In this document: piece after piece, positions 7,036 to 15,670 of the stretch
Position numbering within the stretch: position 1 is the stretch's first letter
How the letters are laid out: every line of letters starts with the position of its first letter
Assembly (NCBI RefSeq): GCF_000024865.1
Contig: NC_013595.1
Span: 2,790,001-2,854,000 of the forward strand
Length of the DNA stretch: 64,000 nt
Reading direction: 5' to 3'
DNA from: Streptosporangium roseum DSM 43021
GTDB lineage: Bacteria; Actinomycetota; Actinomycetes; Streptosporangiales; Streptosporangiaceae
Translations under genes and position numbers: made by a program
The notes under the pieces: generated by a model
Database searches by the model: none
What the model saw: only the letters and a program-made list of their open reading frames with translations
Told to the model about the DNA's origin: nothing

Positions 7036-9255
7036 CTACCCGTTCGGCACGATGTCATGGGGGCGGATGGGCACGCGTGACAGGGGCAGGCCGGTGGCGG
7101 CCCGTACGGCGGCGGCCACGGCGGGGGTGGACGACAGCGTGGGGGGCTCACCCGCGCCGCGCAGGCCGTAGGGGGCGTGCGGATCGGGGTTCTCCAGGAT
7201 CGACACGCGCATGGGCGGCATGTCGAGGACGGTGGGGATCAGGTAGTCGGTGAAGGAGGGGTTGAGCACCCGCCCGTCCGTGACCTGGATCTCCTCCATC
7301 AGCGCCAGCCCCAGCCCTTGCGCCGAGCCGCCGTGGATCTGCCCCTCCAGCGCGGACAGGTTCATGATCTTCCCCACGTCCTGCACGGCCGCCAGCTCCA
7401 CCACCTTGACCAGGCCGAGCTCCACGTCCACGTCGACCACGGCGCGGTGCACGCACAGCGCGAGCTGGGTGTGGGAGTCGCCCTGCCCCGTGACGGGGTC
7501 CATCGGGAAGGTCGGCCGGTGCCGGTACTCCCGGGTCTCCTCGACCGCTCCGGCCCGCTCCAGCGCCTCCACCAGCGACGACCCGTCGGCCCGCAGCGCG
7601 TCCAGCCGCTCCCGTACGGCCTCGCAGGCGGTCTTGACCGCGCCGCCCGTGACGTACGACTGGCGGGAGGCCGAGGAGGACCCGGCCGAGCCCACCGAGG
7701 TGTCGGCCTGGGCGACCGTCACCCGGTCGACGCCCAGCTCGGTGCGGGCGATCTGCTCCTGGATCGTCACCAGGCCCTGGCCGACCTCCGCCGCCGCGGT
7801 GTGCACGAGGACGTGCGGCTCGCCGCCGAGCAGCTCGACCCTGACCCGGGCGGTGGAGTAGTCGTCGAAGCCCTCGGAGAAACAGATGTTCTTGATGCCG
7901 ACGCCGTACCCGACGCCCCGCCGCACCCCCTCGCCGTGGGTGGTCTGCGACACGCCGCCGGGCATGTCCAGCAGGTCCGCCCCGGCGGCCTCGGGCAGCG
8001 GCATGGACGCCAGCTCGCGGAGCATGTCGGCCAGCGGCGCGGGGCTGTCGATCACCTGGCCGGTGGCCAGCGTGGAGCCCTGGGAGACCGCGTTGCGGAC
8101 GCGGACCTCGACCGGGGAGATGCCGCACGCCTCGGCCAGCCTGTCCATCTGCGACTCGTACGCGTAACAGGCCTGCACCGCGCCGAAGCCGCGCATGGCC
8201 CCGCAGGGCGGGTTGTTGGTGTAGACGCCGTAGGCGTCGATCCGGACGTTGCCCACCTCGTACGGGCCCACCCCGAGGGAGGCGGCGTTGCCGACCACGG
8301 CGGGGGAGGAGGAGCAGTACGCGCCGCCGTCGAGCAGGATCTCCGCCTTGACGTAGAGCAGCCTGCCGTCGGGGGTCGCGCCGTGCTCGTAGCGCATCCA
8401 GGCCGGATGCCGGTGCACGTGGCCGAAGAACGACTCCTCGCGGTTGTAGACGATCTTCACGGGGCGGCCGGTGCGCAGCGCCAGCATGCACGCGTGGACC
8501 TGCATGGACAGGTCCTCGCGGGCGCCGAACGCGCCGCCCACCCCGGCCAGCGACAGCCGTACCCGCTCGGGGGGGAGCCCGAGGCACGGCGCGATCTGGT
8601 CGCGATCCACGTGCAGCCACTGGGTGGCGACGAACAGGTCCACCCCGCCGTCCTCGGCGGGCACGGCCAGGCCGGACTCCGGGCCGAGGAAGGCCTGGTC
8701 CTGCATGCCCACCTCGTACTCCCCGGTGACCACCACGGGGGCCTCGAAGTCGGAACCGACCCGGACCGGCTGGTGGCGCAGCACGTTGCCGTGGTCGTGG
8801 ACCGTCGGGCAGGAGGGGTCGAAGGCGGCCCGGCGTGGGTCGACGACCGCCTCGCGGACCTCGTACTCCACGACGATCGCCTCGGCCGCCCGCCTGGCCC
8901 GCTCGGGATGGTCGGCGGCCACCAGCGCGACCGGCTCCCCCTGGTAGCGGACCTGGTCGACGGCCAGCACCGGCTGGTGCCTGTGCTCCAGGCCGTAGAA
9001 CTTCTCGCCCGGCACGTCCTCGTGGGTGAGCACCGCCAGCACGCCCGGCATGGCCAGCGCGGGGCCGATGTCGACCGAGCGGATCCAGGCGGACGGGTGC
9101 GGGCTGCGCAGCGTCACCCCCCAGATCATGTCCGCGAGGTAGAGGTCGGAGGAGTAGGCGAACTCGCCCGTCACCTTCAGCGTCCCGTCGGGGCGCGGCA
9201 CGCTCGTGCCGACGCCCTGACCCCGGCTCTGCCGAGTCTCGATGCCGCTCACCAC
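7036..9255 (-). CDS. Xanthine dehydrogenase family, molybdopterin-binding subunit
   Basis: The 739-residue large subunit of a molybdenum hydroxylase, probably xanthine/hypoxanthine oxidation in purine breakdown. Residues 1-130 are the a/b hammerhead domain (RPDGTLKVTGEFAYSSDL); then GVGGAFGARE around the Mo site, AMRGFGAVQACYA, and a C-terminal GAGEPPTLSSTPAVAAAV whose Glu matches the catalytic base. GTG codons at 9255 and 9252 are both possible starts. No FAD or 2Fe-2S subunit gene is adjacent, so the complex must take those subunits from elsewhere. It is first in an operon with the purine permease and divergent from pucR. Confidence 0.88.
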   Translation of the reverse strand: MVSGIETRQSRGQGVGTSVPRPDGTLKVTGEFAYSSDLYLADMIWGVTLRSPHPSAWIRSVDIGPALAMPGVLAVLTHEDVPGEKFYGLEHRHQPVLAVDQVRYQGEPVALVAADHPERARRAAEAIVVEYEVREAVVDPRRAAFDPSCPTVHDHGNVLRHQPVRVGSDFEAPVVVTGEYEVGMQDQAFLGPESGLAVPAEDGGVDLFVATQWLHVDRDQIAPCLGLPPERVRLSLAGVGGAFGAREDLSMQVHACMLALRTGRPVKIVYNREESFFGHVHRHPAWMRYEHGATPDGRLLYVKAEILLDGGAYCSSSPAVVGNAASLGVGPYEVGNVRIDAYGVYTNNPPCGAMRGFGAVQACYAYESQMDRLAEACGISPVEVRVRNAVSQGSTLATGQVIDSPAPLADMLRELASMPLPEAAGADLLDMPGGVSQTTHGEGVRRGVGYGVGIKNICFSEGFDDYSTARVRVELLGGEPHVLVHTAAAEVGQGLVTIQEQIARTELGVDRVTVAQADTSVGSAGSSSASRQSYVTGGAVKTACEAVRERLDALRADGSSLVEALERAGAVEETREYRHRPTFPMDPVTGQGDSHTQLALCVHRAVVDVDVELGLVKVVELAAVQDVGKIMNLSALEGQIHGGSAQGLGLALMEEIQVTDGRVLNPSFTDYLIPTVLDMPPMRVSILENPDPHAPYGLRGAGEPPTLSSTPAVAAAVRAATGLPLSRVPIRPHDIVPNG

Positions 9256-9347
9256 AGCAGTACATCAGCCCAGGTCAGGGGTGAACATGGCGGGCGCGAC
9301 GAAACGCCGGGGAGGGCTGTTGACGGCTCTTGTAGTTTTATCCAATT

Positions 9348-10853
9348 ATGCGGATACGTGACCTGGTCGGGATAGCGGAGCTCAGGCTCACCCTGCTGGC
9401 GGGCGAGGAGCACCTGGACCGCGACTTCACCGGCGTGCAGATCACCGACCTGCCCGATCCCGGACGCTACCTGTCCGGCGGGGAGCTGGTGCTGTCGGGC
9501 CTCATGTGGCACAACGGGCCCGAGGACTCCGAACGGTTCGTGGGCCGCCTGGCCGAGGCCGGGGTGGCCGCGCTGGGCGCCGGCAGCGCCTGGCTCGGCA
9601 CGGTGCCCGACGACCTCGTCCGGGCGTGCCGCGCGCACGGCCTGCCGCTGCTGGTGGTGCCCGTCGAGGTCTCCTTCCGGACGGTCGCTGAGATGGTCGC
9701 CCCCCGGCACGCGGAGCTGCGCGACGCCCTCGGCCGCCACCGCAGGATCGTCGCGGCGGTCGCCGAGGGCGCGGGCCTGCCGGAGCTGTTCGCGCTGATG
9801 GACGGGGAGCTCGCGATGGCGGGCGCGGTCGTCTCCTCCACCGGCGCGCTCATCGCCGGCGCCCTGGACCGGGCGGACGCCGTACGGCTGGCGCACGAGT
9901 ATCTGACCGCCCCTCGGCTGCCGCACGCGGTCCGCGCCCCCTCGGGGACCTTCACCCTCTTCGGCGTCGGCCGCGAGCACCGCGCCGCGGGCTGGGCCCT
10001 GGTCTGCGGGGGCGACCTGCTCGGCGAGGCCGACCTCGGCTTCGAGCTGGCGGCCTGCGTCGCGCTGGAACGGACGAGGATGGAGGAGGGCAGGCGGGTC
10101 GAGCGCCGGCTCGCCGAGCAGCTGATCGCGCTGGCCTGTTCGGCGGGGAGCGATCCGGCCGAGCTCAACGCCGGCCTGCGGACCTGCGGGATCGGCCCGG
10201 CCGAGCCGTACTCGGTGGTGAACGCGACCGTCACCCGGCCCGGGGCGGCCCGGGGACCGGACCCGGCCAGGCTCGGCGGCCAGGTTCTGGAGGAGCTGCT
10301 GCGCCCCCGGGTGGTGGCCGCGGCGGGGGCGGACGGGGCGGTGGCGCTGGTGCCGCTGAGCGGCACCGCGGGCGAGCTGGCCGAGACGCTTCGGGAGGGG
10401 GCGCGGGCGCTGGCGGCCGGGCTGCCCGGGATCCGGGTGTCGATCGGGGTGAGCGCCGCGCTGACCGGCCCGTCGGCGATCCGGGGCGGTGCGGAGGAGG
10501 CGGGGCACGCGCGGCGGCTGGCGGAGGCGCGCGGCGGGGGAGTCGTGACCAGTGACGAGATCTACACGCACGCGCTGCTGCTGGCCACCGTCCCCGACGA
10601 CGTGCGGCGGTCGTTCGCGGCGAGGACGCTGGACCCGCTGTTCGACTACGACCGCCGCCACAATTCCGACCTGGTGCGGACGCTCGGCACGTTCCTCGAC
10701 TGTGTGGGCTCGTGGAACGCCTGTGCCGAGCGCCTGCACGTCCATGTCAACACGGTCCGCTACCGCATCCGCCGGGTGGAGGAGCTCACCGGGCGGGACC
10801 TGGCCACGATGGCGGACCGGGTCGACCTGTTCCTGGCCCTGCGAGCGAGCTGA
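9348..10853 (+). CDS. pucR: PucR-family transcriptional regulator
   Basis: A 501-residue regulator. Residues 1-125 are the PucR N-terminal purine-catabolism domain (MRIRDLVGIAELRLTLLAG, then ITDLPDPGRYLSGGELVLSG); the middle is a degenerate GGDEF-like CdaR region; residues 440-500 are the C-terminal HTH_30 helix-turn-helix (NACAERLHVHVNTVRYRIRR). It starts 92 bp from the divergent hydroxylase gene, so it probably senses a purine or derivative and controls both that operon and itself. The symbol reflects the family; orthology to Bacillus pucR is not established. Confidence 0.88.
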   Translation: MRIRDLVGIAELRLTLLAGEEHLDRDFTGVQITDLPDPGRYLSGGELVLSGLMWHNGPEDSERFVGRLAEAGVAALGAGSAWLGTVPDDLVRACRAHGLPLLVVPVEVSFRTVAEMVAPRHAELRDALGRHRRIVAAVAEGAGLPELFALMDGELAMAGAVVSSTGALIAGALDRADAVRLAHEYLTAPRLPHAVRAPSGTFTLFGVGREHRAAGWALVCGGDLLGEADLGFELAACVALERTRMEEGRRVERRLAEQLIALACSAGSDPAELNAGLRTCGIGPAEPYSVVNATVTRPGAARGPDPARLGGQVLEELLRPRVVAAAGADGAVALVPLSGTAGELAETLREGARALAAGLPGIRVSIGVSAALTGPSAIRGGAEEAGHARRLAEARGGGVVTSDEIYTHALLLATVPDDVRRSFAARTLDPLFDYDRRHNSDLVRTLGTFLDCVGSWNACAERLHVHVNTVRYRIRRVEELTGRDLATMADRVDLFLALRAS

Positions 10854-10861
10854 TCCTTCGG

Positions 10862-11035
10862 TCAGTCCGGGTGGTTCCAGCCCAGGGACTGCATCGTGTA
10901 CCACTCCGAAGAATACTCAGAGGCGGCCTCTGAGGGGGCAGACGAATCAGCGCTTGCGGTCGTAGCATTACCGGTGACGGCAAAAGCGGCCGTAAATAGC
11001 ATGGCGAGGGCGGACAAGGCGAGACGTCGGCGCAC
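10862..11035 (-). CDS. Small secreted peptide (57 aa) divergent from an XRE-TPR regulator
   Basis: A short GTG-initiated gene with AGGAG seven bases upstream. Residues 1-29 are a signal peptide: basic VRRR, hydrophobic LALSALAMLFTAAFAV and an ASA cleavage site, predicting a 28-residue acidic mature peptide that begins DSSAPSEAAS and ends QSLGWNHPD with two Trp. The gene is 55 bp from and divergent to an XRE-TPR regulator, the layout of secreted pheromone and receptor pairs in Firmicutes (RRNPP family). It converges with pucR, 8 bp apart. Third-position GC is lower than in its neighbours. Coding is well supported by the signal peptide and ribosome site; the signalling role is inference. Confidence 0.7.
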   Translation of the reverse strand: MRRRLALSALAMLFTAAFAVTGNATTASADSSAPSEAASEYSSEWYTMQSLGWNHPD

Positions 11036-11073
11036 GGGGAGACTCCTGTCGTAGGTTCTGCTGCTCGAATGAC

Positions 11074-11102
11074 ATCTTTCAAGGGGTAACGTGACTGGTC
11101 AA
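11074..11102 (-). promoter_or_regulatory. Candidate promoter of the secreted peptide gene
   Basis: On the minus strand TTGACC (11102-11097) and AAAGAT (11079-11074) are 17 bp apart, giving a start near 11067 and a leader of about 32 bases. The -35 lies inside the first codons of the divergent regulator, so regulator binding near its own start could control both genes. The -10 match is weak. Confidence 0.35.
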
Positions 11103-12383
11103 GACTTGGTCGGGCAGCGCATCAAGACCGTCCGCCGGCAACGAGGCCTTTCCCAGGCGCAGCTGGCTCACCCGGAACTTTCGGACAGTTACGTATCGCT
11201 CATCGAGAGCGGCAAGCGTACTCCGACCCCTTCCGTGCTGGAGCTCCTGGCCGAAAAGCTCGACTGTTCCCTCACCTATCTGATCAATGGCGTGACGGCC
11301 GAGCAGATGCAGGAGATCGAGCTCGCGCTGAGCTACGCGCAGCTGGCCATGAACAACGGCGAGGTCGCCGAGGCCCGCACCCGCTACGCCGAGCTTCTCG
11401 CCGACAACGGCCTGGCGGGCCTGCCCCGGCTCAGGCAGGACGCCGAGTACGGCCTGGCGCTGGCGACCGAGGCCTGCGGCGACCTGGACGAGGCGATCGT
11501 CCTGCTCAACACGCTCCGCCGGCAGGAGGCCGCGCTGATGGCCCCCGAGCGACACGTCGCGGTCGCCGTCGCGCTCTCGCGCTGCTACCGCGAGCGGGGC
11601 GACCTGGCCCAGGCGGTGCACGTCCCCGAGCAGATCCTCGGCGGGGCGGTCCGGCCCGCCTGGACCGACGACCTCATGCGGCTGGGCGCCCAGCTCCTCG
11701 CCGCCTACGTCGAGCGCGGCGACCTGCTCCGGGCCCGCCAGTTCTCGGTCGAGGTGCTCGCCGCCGCCGACCTCCTCGGCTCGCCGCAGTCGCTCACCCT
11801 GGCCCACTGGGGCGCCGCGATCGTCGCCGTCGAGACCGGTCACGCCGAGGAGGCCGTCACCCACGTCGAACGCGCCATCGCCATCCAGTCCGAGTACGGC
11901 GACCCCCGCCGGCTGGCCCGCCTGCGCGGCGACTACGCCCAGGTGCTGCTGACCGTGCGGCCCATGGAGGCGGAGACCTGGCGCGACGTGCTGCTCAAGG
12001 TGGAGTCCGAGCTGGTCGAGACCTCCGCCAACCCGATGGACAAGATGCGCTGCGCGATGAACCTCGCCCGGGTGGAGCTGCTGCTCTCCCAGTCCGAGCG
12101 CGCCGGCGAGCACATGCGCGCCGTCTGCGACCTGCTCGACGGCATGCCGCAGGTCCTGCAGGCAGAGGCCCGGCTGCTGCACGGCGAGACCCTCGCCGAG
12201 CTGGGCAGGCAGGACAAGGCCGTGCAGGAGCTGCTGGCCGGGGCGGAGTGCCTGGAGCAGTCGCCGACCACCCGATACACGGCCCACGCGTGGCTGACCG
12301 CCGCGCGGATCCTGGAGCGCATCGATGAGCCGGCCCGGAGTGTGGACGCCTACCAGCGGGCACTGGCCTGCGTGGGACTGTAG
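11091..12383 (+). CDS. XRE-family regulator with C-terminal TPR domain
   Basis: A 430-residue protein. Residues 5-62 are an XRE helix-turn-helix (QRIKTVRRQRGLSQAQLAHP, then SYVSLIESGKRTPTPSVLELLA); residues 75-430 are helical repeats with TPR spacing, e.g. AQLAMNNGEVAEARTRYAELL and ACGDLDEAIVLLNTLRRQEAAL. HTH plus TPR is the architecture of RRNPP peptide receptors (Rgg, PlcR, PrgX), and a small secreted peptide gene is divergent. It starts with GTG after AAGGGG. It could instead be a stand-alone regulator that senses a cytoplasmic partner. It is followed by the copper genes after 54 bp with no sign of coupling. Confidence 0.82.
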   Translation: MTGQDLVGQRIKTVRRQRGLSQAQLAHPELSDSYVSLIESGKRTPTPSVLELLAEKLDCSLTYLINGVTAEQMQEIELALSYAQLAMNNGEVAEARTRYAELLADNGLAGLPRLRQDAEYGLALATEACGDLDEAIVLLNTLRRQEAALMAPERHVAVAVALSRCYRERGDLAQAVHVPEQILGGAVRPAWTDDLMRLGAQLLAAYVERGDLLRARQFSVEVLAAADLLGSPQSLTLAHWGAAIVAVETGHAEEAVTHVERAIAIQSEYGDPRRLARLRGDYAQVLLTVRPMEAETWRDVLLKVESELVETSANPMDKMRCAMNLARVELLLSQSERAGEHMRAVCDLLDGMPQVLQAEARLLHGETLAELGRQDKAVQELLAGAECLEQSPTTRYTAHAWLTAARILERIDEPARSVDAYQRALACVGL

Positions 12384-12437
12384 ACCGGGACGGGGAGGTC
12401 AGGACCGCGTGATGGCGTCGGTAGCCTTGGGATTGCC

Positions 12438-13037
12438 ATGAAGACTTCCCCTGTCGCGGTCGTTCTCGCGCTCATCGCCGCCCTCGTCCTCGGCACGGCC
12501 TTCGCCTCGCCCGCCCTCGCCCACGACACGCTCAAGAGCAGTGATCCTGCCAAGGGCGCCAAGGTCGAGAGCCTCAAGCAGGTGAAGCTGACGTTCAGCG
12601 CCTCGGTGCGCTTCCCGAACGTCGTCGTGCACACCGCGGACAACGTCGCCCACCAGGACGGCAAGCCCGCCGTCGACGGTGCGGTGGTGACCCAGAGGCT
12701 CAAGGACGACCTTCCGCCCGGTGACTACGTCATCGCCTATCGGGTGGTCTCCTCCGACGGCCACCCGATCGAAGGGGAGATCCCCTTCACCCTCGTCGGC
12801 CCGGAGACGCCCTCCGCGGCGCCGTCCGAGAGCGTCTCCGAGCCGCCGGCGTCCCCGGCCCCGTCCGAGAGCGCCGCCCCGGCCACGGCCGTGATCAGCC
12901 CGGCCCCCGCGGCCCAGGCGAGGCAGGAGCCGGAGTCCCCGGGCGGAGTGCCCGGCTGGATGTGGCTCATCGTGGGCGGCGTGACCGGTGTCGGCATCGG
13001 CCTGTTCTTCAGCATGCGCAACAAGAAGAAGCCGTGA
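12438..13037 (+). CDS. copC: CopC-domain copper protein, membrane anchored
   Basis: A 199-residue extracytoplasmic protein: signal peptide to about residue 28 (SPALA then HDTLKSSDPAKG), a CopC beta-sandwich domain (residues 29-122) with the N-terminal His after cleavage as a copper ligand and a second motif VVSSDGHPIEG, a Ser/Pro/Ala-rich linker (125-175) and a C-terminal membrane helix (174-194) ending in basic RNKKKP. CopC proteins bind Cu(II) outside the membrane and hand it to CopD. The next gene encodes CopD and overlaps by 4 bp (GTGA), so they are made together. Confidence 0.9.
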   Translation: MKTSPVAVVLALIAALVLGTAFASPALAHDTLKSSDPAKGAKVESLKQVKLTFSASVRFPNVVVHTADNVAHQDGKPAVDGAVVTQRLKDDLPPGDYVIAYRVVSSDGHPIEGEIPFTLVGPETPSAAPSESVSEPPASPAPSESAAPATAVISPAPAAQARQEPESPGGVPGWMWLIVGGVTGVGIGLFFSMRNKKKP

Positions 13038-15070
13038 GCGGGCAGGGGCAGGCCGCCCAGGCCGAGCGGCGGACGGAGACGGGCCGGACGGTGAAGCTCG
13101 TGCTCGCGGGCATCGCCGCGGCCGTGGCCGGCCTGGTGATCGCCATGATCGCCGGAGGAACAGCGAGCCCGCGCATCATCCCCGGCCTGCCCGACGAGGG
13201 CGCGCTCACCCGCTGGGGGCTGCCGCTGTCCAAGCTGGCGATGGACGTGGCGGGCGTGCTCACCGTGGGTGTGCTGCTGGCCGCCACGGCCTTCCTCCCC
13301 AGCGACAAGGGCCTGCTCGGCAAGCCCGCCCTCGTCTACGTCAGGGCCGCCTCGTGGCTCGCGCTCGTCTGGGCGGGCGCGGCCGCCGCGACGATGGTGT
13401 TCAGCCTGTCCGACGCGCTCGGCCTGCCCGTCCTCGACGTGCTCGGCGGCAACGAGCTCACCAGCTTCGCCAGCCAGGTCTCCCAGGGCATCTCGCTCAC
13501 CCTGGTGGTGCTGTTCGGGGTGGCGATCGCGCTGTTCGCCCGCGGGGCGATCACCGCCGGCGCCGCCGGCGGCCTGCTCCTGCTCGCCCTGATCACGCTG
13601 CTGCCTCCCGCGCTGACCGGGCACTCCGCCTCCTCGCCCAACCACGACCTGGCGACCACCGGCGTCGCGGTGCACCTGCTGGTCCTCGCGCTCTGGGTGG
13701 GCGGGCTCGCGGTGCTCTGCGGCCACGCGCTGCGCCGGCAGCCGCACCTGGCGGTCGCCGCCGCCCGGTTCTCCTCCATGGCGCTGTGGTGTTTCATCGG
13801 CGTGGGACTGTCGGGCCTGTTCAGCGTCCTGGCCCGGCTCACCTCGCTCTCGGAGCTCTTCACCTCCGCCTACGGCCTGCTGCTGCTGGCCAAGACCGCC
13901 GCGTTCGCGGTGCTCGGCGCCATCGGCTGGTGGCACAGGAAGCGGACCCTGCCCCAGCTCGCCGCCGGCGGGCCGGGCACCTTCGTCCGGTTCGCCTCCT
14001 GCGAGATCCTCGTCATGTTCGCCACCGTCGGGCTGGCCGTCGCGCTCTCCCGCACCGCCCCGCCCCCGGCGGTGCTGCCGGCCGACCGCGCCTTCGAGCT
14101 GCTGGGCTACCCCATGCCGCCGGAGATCTCGCCGGCCAACCTGGCCTCGCTGTGGTGGCTCGACCTGTTCTCCGGCACCCTGATCGCCCTGCTCGGCGGG
14201 CTCTACCTCGCCGGAGTCGTACGGCTCGCCCGCCGTGGCGACTCCTGGCCCGTGGGCCGCACCGTCGCCTGGTTCATCGGCGTGCTGATCCTGCTCATCG
14301 CCACCCAGAGCGGTGTCTCCCGCTACGCCAAGGTGCTGTTCAGCGCCCACATGGCCGAGCACATGACGCTGTCCATGCTGGTGCCGATCTTCCTGGTGCT
14401 CGGCGCCCCCGTCACGCTGGCGCTGCGCGCGCTCAAGCCCGCCGCGCAGCGGGGCGACCGGGGGCCGCGCGAGTGGCTGACCACGATCCTGCACAGCAGG
14501 TTCGTCAGCTTCGTCTCCCATCCGGCGATCGCCACCGCGATCTTCGTCGTCTCCACCTACGCGCTGTACTTCACCCCGCTGTTCGCCGCCGCGATGGAGG
14601 AGCACCTCGGCCACATCGCCATGACGGTGCACTTCCTGATCAGCGGCTCCCTGTTCTTCTGGGTGATCATCGGAGTGGACCCGGCGCCGCACAAGCTGCC
14701 CCACTACGCCAGGTTGATGCTCCTGTTCGTCACGATGCCCTTCCACGCGTTCTTCGGCATCGCGCTGATGAGCATGGGCACCGTGCTCGCCGGTGAGTGG
14801 TACGACCAGCTCGGCCGGACCTGGGGCGTCTCCGCGCTCGCCGACCAGCGGACCGGTGGCGCCATCGCCTGGGGCTTCGGTGAGATCCCGACGCTGATCG
14901 TGCTGATCGCACTCGCCTTCCAGTGGTGGCAGGACGACGACCGCAAGGCCCGCCGCGCCGACCGCCGGGCCGACGCCCTCGCGGCCCGCACCGGCGGCAC
15001 CGGCGACGCCCAGCTCGACGCCTACAACGACTACCTGGCCGAGCTTGACAAGAGGGAGCGCGCAGAGTAG
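13034..15070 (+). CDS. CopD-CtaG fusion: copper import and cytochrome oxidase assembly membrane protein
   Basis: A 678-residue polytopic protein. The N-terminal half has CopD character (about eight helices, conserved ALTGHSAS and SSMALWCFIGVGLSGL); the C-terminal half is CtaG_caa3-like (FSAHMAEHMTLSMLVPIFLVLGAP, VHFLISGSLFFWVIIGVDP, FHAFFGIALM) with the His residues expected for copper delivery to cytochrome c oxidase. An upstream in-frame start at 12962 would overlap copC by 76 bp; GTG 13034, overlapping the copC stop, is better. Together the pair probably moves copper inward and loads the oxidase Cu site. The two-domain fusion is common in actinobacteria. Confidence 0.9.
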   Translation: MSGQGQAAQAERRTETGRTVKLVLAGIAAAVAGLVIAMIAGGTASPRIIPGLPDEGALTRWGLPLSKLAMDVAGVLTVGVLLAATAFLPSDKGLLGKPALVYVRAASWLALVWAGAAAATMVFSLSDALGLPVLDVLGGNELTSFASQVSQGISLTLVVLFGVAIALFARGAITAGAAGGLLLLALITLLPPALTGHSASSPNHDLATTGVAVHLLVLALWVGGLAVLCGHALRRQPHLAVAAARFSSMALWCFIGVGLSGLFSVLARLTSLSELFTSAYGLLLLAKTAAFAVLGAIGWWHRKRTLPQLAAGGPGTFVRFASCEILVMFATVGLAVALSRTAPPPAVLPADRAFELLGYPMPPEISPANLASLWWLDLFSGTLIALLGGLYLAGVVRLARRGDSWPVGRTVAWFIGVLILLIATQSGVSRYAKVLFSAHMAEHMTLSMLVPIFLVLGAPVTLALRALKPAAQRGDRGPREWLTTILHSRFVSFVSHPAIATAIFVVSTYALYFTPLFAAAMEEHLGHIAMTVHFLISGSLFFWVIIGVDPAPHKLPHYARLMLLFVTMPFHAFFGIALMSMGTVLAGEWYDQLGRTWGVSALADQRTGGAIAWGFGEIPTLIVLIALAFQWWQDDDRKARRADRRADALAARTGGTGDAQLDAYNDYLAELDKRERAE

Positions 15071-15259
15071 CCGGACGGCTACGGCCCCCTATCTTCCATC
15101 CCCGCCCCGGGCGCCTCCGGTAGCCTGGTGAGCGGGGGTTCGGGCATCACCGCAGCGGGTGCAGCGCTTGGTCGTCGCGCGCCACGTCGAGTCAGACCTG
15201 CCGGCCGCGTGCCGTGCCGGGAGACCGGTGGTCGCCTTGTGCGTCAGGAAGGTTGATCA

Positions 15260-15667
15260 GTGTCCGAGGAAGTGCGCATGCGTGGCGGGCGGAGCCGGAG
15301 TCTGGCACAGGCCCTTGAGGAGCATCTCACCGAGTGGGCCGAGCGCACCGGGACCGTCGTCGAGATCTGGGCGCTGCCCGGCGGGGACGTCCCTCCCCGA
15401 GCGGCCAGGGCCGTTCTGGCCACGCTGGGCGAGGCCCTCTCCAACGTCGAGCGGCACAGCCGCGCGAACATCGTCTCCGTCGCCGTGACGCTGGGCGGGG
15501 GCGGGCTGCGCATGACGGTGAGCGACGACGGCGTCGGCTTCTCCGGCCCGGCCGCGGGCCGGGGGATCGCCGCCATGCGCGCCCACTTCGCCGACCTCGG
15601 AGGCACGCTCACCGTCAACGGTGTCGTGGGCGGGGGCACCACCGTGACCGCGGCGGCACCCCGTTAG
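15260..15667 (+). CDS. Stand-alone histidine-kinase-type ATPase domain protein
   Basis: A 135-residue protein consisting almost only of a HATPase_c domain of the NarL-partner kinases: LATLGEALSNVERHSRANIVSV (N box), MTVSDDGVGFSG (G1 box) and GRGIAAMRAHFADLGGTL (G2 box). There is no dimerisation/His-phosphotransfer domain and no sensor region, so it cannot autophosphorylate alone. AGGAAGG lies before the GTG start. It may be an anti-sigma or adaptor-like ATPase, or a remnant of a larger kinase; the upstream 190 bp shows no kinase remains. Its stop is 3 bp from that of the convergent map gene. Confidence 0.75.
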   Translation: MSEEVRMRGGRSRSLAQALEEHLTEWAERTGTVVEIWALPGGDVPPRAARAVLATLGEALSNVERHSRANIVSVAVTLGGGGLRMTVSDDGVGFSGPAAGRGIAAMRAHFADLGGTLTVNGVVGGGTTVTAAAPR

Positions 15668-15670
15668 CCC

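Noticed and set aside
12737..14746. A 669-codon open frame opposite the copper genes
   Set aside because: Composition is Gln/Gly/Arg-rich without domains; the opposite strand holds recognisable CopC and CopD-CtaG.
15071..15259. A possible riboswitch or small gene before the ATPase-only protein
   Set aside because: No conserved riboswitch core was seen and the short frames lack a start with a ribosome site.
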